Both the position numbers and the translations under genes were made by a program. From Daphnia carinata (lineage: Eukaryota > Arthropoda > Branchiopoda > Diplostraca > Daphniidae), in NCBI RefSeq assembly GCF_022539665.2, contig NC_081333.1:1550001-1614000 (forward strand): a DNA stretch of 64,000 nt, in the 5' to 3' direction. Below, piece after piece: positions 37,301-49,100 of this stretch. Below the pieces are notes generated by a model, which was not told where the DNA came from, did no database searches, and saw only the letters and a program-made list of their open reading frames with translations. Position 1 is the first letter of the stretch. Each line of letters begins with the position of its first letter.

Positions 37301-38132
37301 GTAGTCTGTCGATTGACGTTAACAGGAAGACAAATGGGCCGTATACATTCGGAATAAGTGTTGTTTTACGGTAGAGGTGGGACGGTCTGTTATTGCTCAG
37401 CGTTGAAAGGAAATCCCAAAAGAATCGGCTTTAAACATTTTTCTATATGGAATAAAGCCGTATCATAATGTTATTGCTTTTGGCTCTTTTACATCTAAGC
37501 AGCTCTTTTTTCTCGAGTTGATTGGACCCTTTGGCAATCCTAGTGAAGGAAATGTTTGAACTCTATTTTTCCTTCTTTCAGTCAGTCACGGCATCCCAAC
37601 TGTCCCCTCCAACAACGAAAAATAATTCCCCTTTTAGCTGCTGGCCTTCCTATCTTTTTAAACTTATGATAAGAGTTTTTGCTATGAAACACCCAGTCAA
37701 AAGATAAGGTTTTATGGTAATAACGTATATAGCATAAAAAGCCGAAAAGAAGGTACTCACTTCGGCCGGTTGGATGTCGTAACATTCGGCAATTTTCTCG
37801 TAGAGCTCTTTGACATTAGTGAAGCCCGAGATAAGTCCAGTGGGCGAGCCATGGGCCTGTTGACAATGAAAGACCAATTTGGGTTGCGTGACTTTGGCCA
37901 CAGACGCGGCGCTGTTACTACTCGTTGCCGGGTGATGATGACGCGATGGTGTGGACGGTGGCAGCGAGTGGTGTCCGTTAGTGGGTATAGGAGGTAGTGG
38001 ATGATGCGGATGGCGTCCGCCGACCGTCTCTTCCATCAGGGAAGACGATCCGTTGCTACCGCTGTTGTGGTGATGATCCGTTTCGCCCGTCACGTGACTG
38101 ACCGGTTTGCGTTTCTTCGAGAACAGCGACAT
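34379..38132 (-). CDS. kermit: GIPC-family PDZ adaptor protein (kermit), 363 aa
   Basis: Exons are complement 38132-37761, 36820-36724, 36660-36527, 35778-35640, 35478-35372, 34707-34626 and 34539-34379 (1092 nt, in frame). The order is that of GIPC proteins: a variable His/Ser/Pro-rich N-terminus (about 1-75); the GH1 region ([45 protein letters not shown]); a PDZ domain (about 157-240, carboxylate loop [18 protein letters not shown], then [15 protein letters not shown]); and the GH2 region ([30 protein letters not shown]). GIPC proteins are cytoplasmic adaptors that bind PDZ ligands of receptors and RGS-GAIP and link endocytic vesicles to myosin VI through GH2. A 5' UTR intron may lie upstream. 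Nothing in the reading frame looks broken. This is the single best-recognised gene in the window. Confidence 0.95.
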
Positions 38133-38151
38133 GTCGAGAACGATCCTTCAA

Positions 38152-38755
38152 CTGATTTACTAAGGCTCACAATTTTTATTTTGGGTTGATGATATCGCTG
38201 ACACCGATAGACGCCAGGTATTTTCCAAGTCTTTTTCTTCAATCTGTTTCAAATAGACGAACGAAATCAGATATAAAATTTGTCTGCTCGATTACACAGA
38301 AGATGTAGAAGAACAATATGGAAACGTTTGTAAAGAAAGGGTGTAGAAACGGATTGATAAGAACTGGAATTGTTAATTGAAATTGATTTTCGAAGCACAC
38401 AAGAATAAAGGGCAAAGACAATCGCAATCCTTGCAATAGCGAATCGATTGTTTAAAAGACGACCTTTTATTTCGAATCTAGTGATTAAGACAACGACGTT
38501 GTGCACAGAGCTAAGGACTAAGGACAAAACGTGACGACAAAACAAATTTGATACAAAATTTCTCAGTAAAGGACGCTCGGCCAAATGGCCCCAATAAGCT
38601 GGGAACTGTTCCTCATGTTCCACAAACCGTTTAAAAAAGCTCAGACGAAGGCAAGAAAACGAGAACTGTTCCATTTTGGAAATGGCACGTGTGTAAAGCA
38701 AAAATGGTGCAGACAGGAAGAATGAGATGAGAAACGGTGGACAGCAAAAACTCAC
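38152..38755 (-). other. Probable 5' UTR intron of the GIPC gene
   Basis: On the minus strand a strong donor (TTCCAG followed by GTGAGT) sits at 38756/38755, and an acceptor-like AATCAG ends at 38152, only 19 nt before the ATG. This would place a non-coding first exon at and above 38756 and the promoter near 39 kb. It is inferred from splice-site strings alone. Confidence 0.4.
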
Positions 38756-38756
38756 C

Positions 38757-39560
38757 TGGAATTTCAGAATGATCTAGAGAACAAATAATAAAAAAAAAAG
38801 GCAAAAGCAAAAAGGCGAGTCGAAACACTGTTCACTGTGGAGACCCTGGAACACCTGTCGCACACAATTCCGGATGGAAATAAAACACAAGCGCACACAC
38901 ACACACACAACGGGGCACTGTTAGGAACGAAACCCCAGCCGTTGGGGAGGTTGACCAACCGACACGAAACGAAGGAAACCTCGATAAAATATAAAAATGA
39001 AGTGTGTGTGTGTGTGTGCGTGGTGTATTCAACTATTCCAAAACCGTAATCAGCTGGTCAATTTTTTTTTTCTTTCTTCTTCTGCAATCACGTTCTGTCA
39101 ATCTTCTTTAATCAAATTCCCAGCATACACTTAGATTGACTGTGCAATAGTACTCCCGTTTGCAATGGCCACAAGAGGTTTTCAGTATCGAGAGTCCCTC
39201 ATCGCACTGGGTCCAAGTTGATCTGTGCTGTATTTGCTTGTCTCGACTGATAGCCAGAGGTCGCACGAAACGAACTATGGAAAACTGCACGCTCCGAAGT
39301 CTCAATGTTTTCAATAACGAGAACAAACTGGTGAGATTACATGAATGAGACGAAAGAATCAGATGATGACAGATAGATTGTGACGCAATGGAAAATGATC
39401 AGAATACAAAGCACACCACTTGAAACACACGTAAAAGAAAAAAACAAACACACACCGAGTAAGGGATAAATAAAACGAGCCAGCGATAAGGTTGTCGAGC
39501 CGAATCGGCCGGGATCCGCTGACGCACTGAACAAATCTAGGCGGACCGAGAAAATGGAGA

Positions 39561-39593
<33 letters not shown>

Positions 39594-42500
39594 CGAGACT
39601 AGGAAGGATGGGATAAAAAAGTACAACAACACCCAACACACGTAATTTTTCGGGCCAGCTGGGGCCTCCTCTTTATTCCGTTGCACGCACACGACTGCGC
39701 TACCTGCCGGGGGGAAGATGAGAACACGGAACGAAGGATTTTTTTTTTCGGGGCTTACTCACGCGCGTATTCAAAGCGAACAGAACGCGAATGAAATGAG
39801 AAAAGAGGGGACGAATAGAACGAAGAGAAAGAAAAAAAAAAGAAAACTAGAGGAAAGGGGAGGGCAGAATAGATGATGATGTGCAGAGGCGAGTCAGTCG
39901 ACCGGTAGACCATGACAGGTGGGCAGTGTGGCTAGCGACGAACGGTTAGTACTCGATTCACCTGCAGCCGCTCGCCCTTAACTCGTTTCATCAGCCCCTG
40001 CAGCATGGAATATTCTTTTCGAAAAATGCATACACACACACACAATCTCACGTCGGTTCTTTTAAATCGAATTTGTGCCAAAATCACATCCAATATCGCT
40101 TGTTACTGTCGGCTTTCATTTGAGAGGACATTACTGCGCATTGACTTGTGTATTATTCAGGTGACGATCGTTCGATTTCACGAACAGGAAATCATCAAGT
40201 CACGAATCATTCGCCAACAGGATTATCTACTCAAACGAGTTGGCGTTCGCAACCATAAAAACCCTTTGCCATTTCGCTTTAGTTGATGAACGATATTGTC
40301 TTTAAAATTACCCGCAATGCGATATTTCGTTTTCATTTCGAACTCGGCGTTGCCTCTACCATTTTAACGAGCATGTATCTAACAGCTACCATGTTTTTCA
40401 ATTTAATTCAATAAAAATCTCGACTAAAATGTCAGACAGCCTTCATTTCCCCTCTTGGTTCGTATACCTGCGTTACATCCCGCCGTTGCGTTGAAACGTT
40501 CCGCTCGACTGCTGGACCGCGCTGATAAAAACACAGAAGCAAAAAAATAAAACTAAAGAATTTACAAACAGACAACAAAAAGAAGATGAAAAGAAATCTT
40601 GTTCTAAGAAGACACGGTGCGAAATTGTTTGGCTTGGAGAGTTAGCGCTCTCTTCCAACCATTTTCCCACCGTTCCGGAATACACGACAAAACACCACTG
40701 AGTCCTTCTCTCCTTTATTATTTTAATACATATTTTTTTTTCCTACCCACGTCCGAGTGTTGCGCACGCTTCGCATGACTAAATGAAAAAATCAACCATT
40801 ATTTAAAAAAAAAATAAGAATTTATTTAAAACATTTTCGCGCTTCATTCAACAACCCACCCAAGAAGTAGGTCTCATAGCGCATCACACTTTCCCACTGC
40901 GTCACGACTTTTTGTTGATCACATTACCACCATTTCTACATCTCGTTATTACGTTTGACTGTGCTGGAATCTGTACACGTAAGCCCGTTACGTCCTCTCC
41001 CGTATTAGATGTTAAAGCACAATGACACGACGGCCGTCCGGCACCACCTGTTCCATTTGTGGGTTTGACGGTGGCCGTCGGTCGAGAGTGAACGTTTCCC
41101 ACACATCGACTAAAATAATAAGCGCAGCACTCAAAGCCAGGGTTGGCTGATTTTTTTTTCAACCCCTTCTGCTGGTACGTCCTCTTTTCTTTGTTGTTCA
41201 GAAAATTTAGAATACCAACGGCTGCAGAATTATTGATATTTCCTGTTAGACAAAAAATGGGGTCGACGTCTTTAACTGTTGCCTTCTGATGGACGCCTTC
41301 TTCTGACCTAACGTATCGAGATGAATGAAAAGAAGAAGGTTGTGCTAATCTATAAAAGGCTTTTTCAATTTATACATGTCGGATTAATTATTTATAATAG
41401 GTGGAAAAGACTAGCTTACAGAATGAATGGGGCAAGCACATTTCGTGTCAACCAATTAGACATGTTATGGTTGGGAAATAGTGAGACTATAAAAATGCCT
41501 GACACAGAAAACTGGCTTGAAATATATTGTGTATTTAATAGGCTATTTGGCGTTGGCGGAAAAATTTGCAAAACTCCAATCTGTTGGGTTGTTAAGCGTT
41601 CGGAGTTGTTTCTCTTTGTGGTTAGTCAACATGTTTGGCTCTAAAAGCGTTAATCTATTTTCTGCATACGACTTTCTTTTTGCACTGTTCGCCTGAAAAA
41701 ATTCTGTGCTAGTAACCGAGTAACAAAATCTGCACTCGTATTCCATTAAGCAAAAACTGTAACGCACGTGCACAGCAGATAATTATGTACAGAATTTGTA
41801 AGTATTCCAGGAAAAACGGTATTCAGTATGTACATGAAACAATGAGATCAACGCTAGACAGCATATAACTGTTTTACACCATTTAAATTATTGTTGGGGA
41901 ATCCGGAAGCAAACACGAGAAAGGACAGCCCAAAGATCGTTGTGTAATGGCTGGAATGCCAAGAAATCCTTGTTCCACGTCCATAAATCACAAACTACGT
42001 ATTTTTACGACTCTGTTCTATTTGTGAACTCAGGAATAGAACGAAACTAAACGACATGTTCATCTTTGAAATTGTCGAATCGTTTGTGATATTTCTTGGT
42101 GTAACTGCGTTGCTTATTCGTTTCCGGAATAGGAGAGGAAATGGACTAAACTTCATGGTGCAGCAGAAGTAATGGCAAGAATAAACGAGAAAGAAACGTT
42201 TACAATTGCTTTCTCACTGTAACATTTCTCCGGAAACCTTTAAAAGCAGGAGGAATGTTCCACTCACTGGAACGTTCATTCAGTTCCTTGCTTCGTTGAG
42301 ATATCTGTTGGTTGTGTGGGTTTGTTCACCTTCGTGCTTTTCAAGCATGTGAGGTAATAGCATGTCTAACGAGATCGATTATAAAGAGACTTCATGGGAA
42401 CATCATCGCGTTGTTCCTATTGTACAACTAACACATTATGAGATGTGGTAAACACGGCTCAAAAAAGGCTGTGGGCCGAACGGACGGTATACCATTTCAC

Positions 42501-42744
42501 GTACTGTTTATATTACACGTATTGTTTATAGAACTCAAAAAATTTATAGAAATCAAAAAGGTATCGGAGAGGGTCACATAGCTCGATGATTATATGCCAG
42601 CACCTAGTGGCCATGGGGAGGCTTACGAACAACCTACATTTGCGATCACCTCTTCTCTACCTGTGTGGACCGATCTTCAACATGTAGTGAACGGTACTAC
42701 AGACCGATTTGAAACGTCTGTATACGTGTCATGTGTGTGTGTGT
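38757..42744. other. Intergenic, upstream of GIPC gene
   Basis: No coding gene recognised. Microsatellites are (CA)n at about 38893-38909, (TG)n at about 39003-39018 and (GA)n at about 39561-39580. The left end probably contains the GIPC promoter. Open frames of up to about 107 codons (for example near 41.3-41.6 kb) match nothing I know and lack splice partners. Confidence 0.5.
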
Positions 42745-42745
42745 A

Positions 42746-43075
42746 TTTTTTTTTTTAAGTGTGCCATTTTAGCCCCTTTGTAGTAGGCATGGCTCTTTTC
42801 ATTTTCTTTCTTGCCACTTCTTTCTTGGTTGTTCTTCATCTTCATCTTCATTTTCCTTCTTCTTCTTTCTTTGAAGGCATGATGTGTAGATGATGTCAGA
42901 AGCAATGAAGATGTAGAATCTTGCGAATCCGATGTGGTGAAGAATCTTGAATGATGAATTGGAGGGAGTGGAGGGCATGGAGGAAGGGAGGGAGTGGAAG
43001 TTGGAGGTGGTGCGAATCGAACCCGGGTCTTCAGATTACAAGGGAGTGGCGCTAACCACTGTGCCAGGACCGCAC
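42746..43075 (-). mobile_element. tRNA-derived SINE-like element
   Basis: On the minus strand the element starts GTGCGGTCC at 43075 and has an RNA polymerase III A box (TGGCACAGTGGTTAGCG, 43066-43050) and a B box (GGGTTCGATTC, 43024-43014). A non-tRNA body rich in CTTC/GAAGAT repeats follows, and it ends in an A11 tail (42756-42746). The acceptor-stem bases pair partly (GTGCG with CGCAC) and the anticodon-loop region resembles tRNA-Thr(TGT), but the T-stem does not pair, so it is not a working tRNA. About 330 bp is a usual SINE length. I did not find clear target-site duplications. Confidence 0.6.
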
Positions 43076-43149
43076 ATCCAAATCAAAACAATCTTTGTTG
43101 GTCACCTGTTCAGGTAGCTATAGCTTCTATAATGCATATCGGGTACCTA

Positions 43150-43229
43150 ATGTGTAGCGCAGTGGTATAGCTTAGGGCTCCCATTCCTTTTTACTCACGT
43201 TCGATTCGTTTGGATTTTATTTTTTTTTT
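43150..43229 (+). mobile_element. Second tRNA-like pol III module (SINE fragment)
   Basis: An A-box-like TAGCGCAGTGGTATAGC (43155-43171) and a B-box-like ACGTTCGATTC (43197-43207), 42 bp apart start to start, are followed by a T run (43220-43229) that could end pol III transcription. It points away from the element at 42746-43075, about 80 bp off. It is a tRNA-derived relic or a short SINE head; it lacks a foldable tRNA. Confidence 0.4.
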
Positions 43230-46162
43230 ACGTGGTAATTAATGTAAATGCTTAACCCAGCAAATGTGCTCTCGAATTATTGTTTTTTGCTTTAACCCAT
43301 CGATATTTATCTGTTTTTTTAATATATATTTTTTATTTCACAATTTGTAGAAGTTGCCAATTTTCTAGATAATGAATACAACAGCGCATTCAAACCTGGG
43401 GGGAAGGGGGATCAAAAATCCATGATGGCCGCTGCTTAGTGTTTACCCCGCCTTTTTTCTATCCTTTTTTTTCTTTTGTTCACCGCTGCAATTTTTGTTC
43501 GCGGTAAATGTTATTGCAACGGCATAAACTTTTGGGAAGCGTGAAGGGAGGGGGTAGAAAACAACCCTTTACGAAAATAAAAGTGGTACAAAATTTTTCG
43601 CGCCATTTGCAGGGGGTCCGATATCAGTTCGATTACTGGCTCCCTAGAAGACACACGCAGTGTAAAAAGAGTTCAACATGGCCGATTTCAGCATCGACGG
43701 TTTTATTAATTGGAATAAGTTTGCACAGTATGTATGAAGTCTAACAGATATTGAGAATTAAAGAATCAAGCTTTTGAATTGTAACAAATTCGTTTCGTTT
43801 GTTCATACCGAGGACGACGATGGACTGTTGGCACGTAACATTTAGTTACGGATAGTTTGTTCGTCTAGAAATAGCTAGCCAATTAACAGCTGTGCAGAAT
43901 ATGTCCTTACGATTTTGACATTCAACGCAGCACAATGACGTCGTGCATAGTTTAATGTAAAAAAAAAAAAAAAAATATCTTTTGTATTACATACTGGCTG
44001 TGGTACCATGGCCACAGCTTAGACAGTATAACTAGAGCACGTAATTGTTTAAGAATCAATTACAGTCAAATTGAATAATCATAACAGTTTTTTTTCTTTA
44101 ATCTTACGTTTCTAGAACCATTGCAATGGAGTTTAAGCATTCGGTCATGTTGGCATTGGAGCAAACAAAGTGAAGGGAGTCTGCTCGAACACGTGAATGT
44201 CCTAACGTAATTCGTACCTGAATCAGCATCGTTCAGCTAGTCACAGGCTGGCCATTTTCACGTGATGATGCAACTGAAGCTAAAACAGTCCAGGAGGATC
44301 GTTAGAGTACGCGCCGGAATTAAGGTCAGTGCAGAAATCGTAAATATCTAACTGGGTAACTGGGGGCCATAACTTAATTCCTAAGAGGTAAATTCCAAAT
44401 TGCAGTAATGGGCAAAAGAAATCTAAGTTAAAGAGTCATGTGGATCGCAACAACTCACCAGGTCTAAAAATTGAGAACGTTACGTTGAATGTCCTCCACT
44501 GGCAGGATGGTGGGGTAAAACTCGTTAGTTATTCGTATGTGTCCACGCATGTTAGAATTTGTCAATCCATTGAGATTAAACAAAAAAAAAAGGGTGGTAA
44601 CTATCGATTGATTCTTCCGGAACGTTTGGCTTTGTTATTCTGAAAATCGTAAACGCGTGAATGCTGATGACACAAATTGTTGCACAGGCTTTGTTATTCT
44701 TGAGGTTTTTCCTATAGAAAGGTCCTGGAAGAGTAAAGTAAACAAATCCCACCGTCTTTTCAATTGCCTTTTCCGGTTTGTAACGTTATTGTATTTTTTT
44801 TTTTTTTTTGTTATGCCAAAAAGTATGGAAGCATAACAAACTGGAAAAGGAATGAAGTCATCACGAACTAAAAAGATCATAACAGTCATCAAACTAATTA
44901 GGCAAACAATGGGGGGTCCCAAACGCTAACGGCTACTTGGAATGACAGTTGAAAGTTATTATGGGACAGTGACTGTCCCTGGTCATCATTTCTCATTTTG
45001 TCGTTACAGATGAGCAACAACACAAAGAAAGAAATTAACAAATCAATTCTAGATAGCTCTCTTCCTCTCTTAGTTGAATTTCTAAAATCTCTATTGGGGT
45101 CTATGATTGGTAAAAACACGACGCTTTGATTGGCCTCCACTGACGCGTCTCCTCCCTTAAAAAAAACATCAAGAGAGTTAACCTAAAAAGATGAATATGT
45201 TAACGGTTGTCCCGACCAGTCATTTGCCGCTCCGAGTAAACCAACCTACACTATAAATAGGACTTAACGCGTACACCTCTGTCTTGGTTCCTTTTCTTTT
45301 TTTGTTCGATTTTTCCCGGATCTATTTTCTAACGTCTCTACTAAACTGTGTAGGAAAACAAAGAACAACTATTACTACAAATCTCATAGCCATGTTCCAT
45401 GACAAGCATTTTATTCAATTCGTGTTACCAAAAAAAAAAAAAGAGTTCTATTTTTTATTTTAAATATTTGGTTCGCTTCTTGTTTTCCTATTAGGGAGTA
45501 CAGAACCCGGAAGGTCGGCGGTCCGTCGCATCTTTGCGTCTCGAATCCCTCCCGTTTCGTCGGGTGGCGTGTCGAGTGGGATAAATCTGTTTTGGTGAGA
45601 TATAGTGTTTTTAAGTTCCGCCTCCATCCCGGATGAATGTCCCGGCAGGGCCGTGAGTAAGCATCCGATTTTGTTGTCTCGAGATGGCGCTAGTAACACA
45701 CCCCCACCATTGAAGGATTTCGTTTTTAGAAGAAAAAAAAAAAGGGCGAAATCCAGCATCCTCGTCGAACGCTTCTGTGGCCGCCTGCTCATCAGTCCAG
45801 TGAGTCTGGCGGCCGTGGTTAAACTCACCGGCTCTTCTTCTGCTTTTTCCTCCCTTTTTCCTCTTTTTTTTTTAAATTTTTTTAACTCTACATCTCCCAT
45901 CCGTCCACCAAGCCGCCAGCAAGGACTACGCAATCTCCTTCTTTCCTGTTGACTTCTGTTACTGGCCTACGACCAATAGCTCTAGTAGAACAGGAAGAAG
46001 AAGAATTTGAAGAAAAAAAAGGAAATTGGAAAGTGTCGTGCGTCATCGATGTTTAGATTTTCGTTGATCGAGTAAAGAAGCTCTGGCAAGATATCGCATA
46101 GATTCATCATCGCAAAACATCATCTGTAGAAACTAGAAACTTTGAAAAGTTCAAAATCCAAA
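43230..46162. other. Intergenic, upstream of the thioredoxin-repeat gene
   Basis: I see no coding gene. The last part should be promoter and 5' UTR of the gene starting at 46163. Overlapping open frames on both strands at 45460-45952 are not conserved-looking and do not join to exons. Confidence 0.45.
45252..45259 (+). promoter_or_regulatory. Possible TATA box
   Basis: TATAAATA lies about 0.9 kb upstream of the thioredoxin-repeat start codon, with GC-richer sequence downstream. It could drive a 5' UTR exon. No start site can be proved from sequence. Confidence 0.2.
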
Positions 46163-49100
46163 ATGAAAGTGACGTGGTGTTGGTTAGTGTGCTTAGTGGC
46201 GGTCGTCCATCAAGTCTCATCGGCCGCCGATAAGAAGAAGGCCGGCAAATCAGGGCCGGCGGGCGATGACGATGAAAAAGTGGAAGCCGTGATCGAGGAC
46301 GTCAATGCCAAACAACTGGAAAGATTGCTGGAAGAGAAGGACTACGTCGCAGTCTATTGGTGTAAGTATTTGTTTCATTTTCTTCCGCAAGTCGGCTGCA
46401 TTGCGTTCCAGATTCTTTTGCCATTTATTGTACATGCCAGATTCACATTATATTAGGGCATGAAAGCATCTCCATAATCACGTCTGTATCCTCCCTTGTG
46501 ATTTTTTTTTTCTCTCTCCCCTCTTTCTCGCGATGAAAGAGGATATTCCGGATGTATTTTTAGAGCGAACGCGGCTCCGTACACTGTGGCCGGCGCTATT
46601 CTTATTCTCCCGTTTTTCTCTATCCCTTTCTGCCCACCCCTGATAAAGTTCTGTTTGCCTACTTTGCCTTCTGACGTACGATGGCGTTTGACCGTTTGCT
46701 ATAGTCTATACTACTTCCCTTATAGCCAAGCTCGTGGTACAGTTTCCAGCAGACTTTATCCGCCTGCTCAAGAGCATTGGCGGCTTTGCGCCCACTCGAA
46801 ATTTTAACAACCCCCAAAATGGTCTGGCTCTTTGTCTTCACACGTGTTCCATGCGTGAAACAAACATAGCCACACTTTGTAAAAGTAGGCAACCGTTTTA
46901 GGGCTAAACAAGTCGAGCGCGGCCCTACCGCATTTCACCTGATTCAAAATTTTAAAAAGCCCAGGATGAAAATAGAACAATCGTAATTAAAAACACCTTG
47001 TTGTTGTTTTGCTCGTATCCGCATGTTCAGGATGTTTATAAAGTGTTGTTCGATGACAAACGGATAAACACGGATGTAAACAAATGGCTAAAACGTTACA
47101 TAAGTCAATCATTTACGCTTAAAATGAGTTCTCATCCATCATCGCTGTTCATCCGACTAGAACAAGTGGCCCCCCAAGGGCTTTAACTCCTACGAAGAGT
47201 CCGTGAGGTCACGTAAAAAACGGCCTCTTACGTCACTGCTAATCCCACACACGATGCTGTTCAGGGAAATTTCTAGGTTCGAGATAGACCCTGGAGAAAA
47301 AAAATTAAACAGGAGGAAAAAAACATAAAACAAAAACACAACAAAACTGTAGTGAAACAGAGCCGGGCACAGCGCACGGGGGACTTTTAAAAATATCGCT
47401 TCTATTCTCGGAGAACCGATTCCCACCACCCATTTGCCAACTCACCTCTCTTCTGCCCCCCCCCCCCCCCCCCCATCTCTGTTTCGGCGAATTGTAATCC
47501 ACTTTCGTTGCATTTTGCATATGAAGAAAAGAATGATTATGCTGGAAAGAAAAAAGAATAATTTTGAAAAAATATTATTAAAAATTAAATGAATGATGTC
47601 TGTAAAAAAAATTGATTAGTTTTGTTTTTTGAACAGATGGACGGAACTGCCGGCAATGCGACAAGGTCTTACACGAACTGGAGAACATTGACGATGAAAC
47701 AGATCATTTTGGTACGTTATGAAATCAATTCAAACGTGAGATTAATTTTTTTTAAATACATCGTCACATCCTCAGGAGTCCATTTTGTGAAAATCAACGA
47801 CAAGAAACTCTCCAAACAATACAATGTAAAAACCTATCCGGCCTTGACGTATTTCCGCAACAAGGAACCCATCGCCTATGAAGGTATGTCTGACATTGTG
47901 CCCTAACTATTACGCATCAATCAACAATTATCTTTCTCAATAGGCGATCTCCTGGATGAGGAACAAGTTTTGGAATTCTTGACCAGTCTGGAAGCCATGG
48001 AGCTGCCTGATCAGATCGAAGAAGTCAACGCCAAAATCCTGGAGAAGATCGTCGCCGATACGGGCTACGTCGCCGTTCTATTCTGTAAATAACCTCTACA
48101 CATACATAGTTACGTTGCAAAGTGAAACCGCGGGCCAAATAACTAAAACGCTCCCCCCCCCCTTTTTTTTTTCTCCCCTCAGCTTGTTGTTGTTTTTATT
48201 TGTAACAATTCTCTTTTTGTTGCATTCAATCATTGCCAGATCGTCCACAATGTAAAAAGAGCGAAAAAGTTCTACGCGAGTTGGAGAACATCGACGATGA
48301 AGCCGATCAGCTGGGCATTGCCTTTGTTAAAATCGCTGACGAAGAGCTCGCTGAAGAGTACAGCCTAGCATCTCTACCTACTTTGGTATACTATCGCAAC
48401 AGCATACCTGTCATCTACGAAGGTAAGCCCCTAACGATCATGATTCGAAACGACATTTTATGTAAATTGATGTGCATTATAGGGGATTTGATGCGAGAAG
48501 AAGACGTCCTCGAATGGCTCGTTCAAAATAAAAATACTGCTAGTGAGGAGGAAGACATGATCGAAGACGTGACAGCTAAAACATTGGAGACTCTAACTAG
48601 CACAGCTCAACACCTGGCTGTCCTTTTCTGTGAGTTTTCTATTTTAATGTTCCAGCGGCTTTTATTTTTTAATGACGTGCACACGGCTCATATAGTTTTA
48701 CGCACTGCCAATTTCTCTGTTTATATATCACTGACTCTATCCCTGAACACGTATCGAAGCGGATGGCGTTGGTTTGGTCAATCAACTGCTCCAACGTGAG
48801 TCAGCCATGTTTTGACAGTTGCGCTGCGTTCCGCGAGCTATCAACAGCTCCCCCTTTTTTTTTTGCCAGCACTATCGATCAATTAACTTTGATGACACGT
48901 GAATTTCACTGTCATTTATCGTGTCTCTAATTTCATATCTGATTTGGCAATTGGATATTCGTTAGACGATCACGACGATGAAGAATCGCAGCGGATCTTG
49001 ACTGAACTGGAGAATATCGACGACGAATGCGACCAGAAAGGAATCTCTTTCGTCAAGATCGACGACGATCATGTGGCCAGGGAATACGGCGTTGATCACC

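Noticed and set aside
43005-43075. Functional tRNA-Thr gene on the minus strand
   Set aside because: The T-stem does not pair and a SINE body with an A tail follows; better explained as a tRNA-derived repeat.
45460-45952. Open frames of 157 (minus) and 115 (plus) codons overlapping each other
   Set aside because: No conserved motif; they overlap the likely 5' region of the thioredoxin gene and contain poly-Lys/Phe runs.
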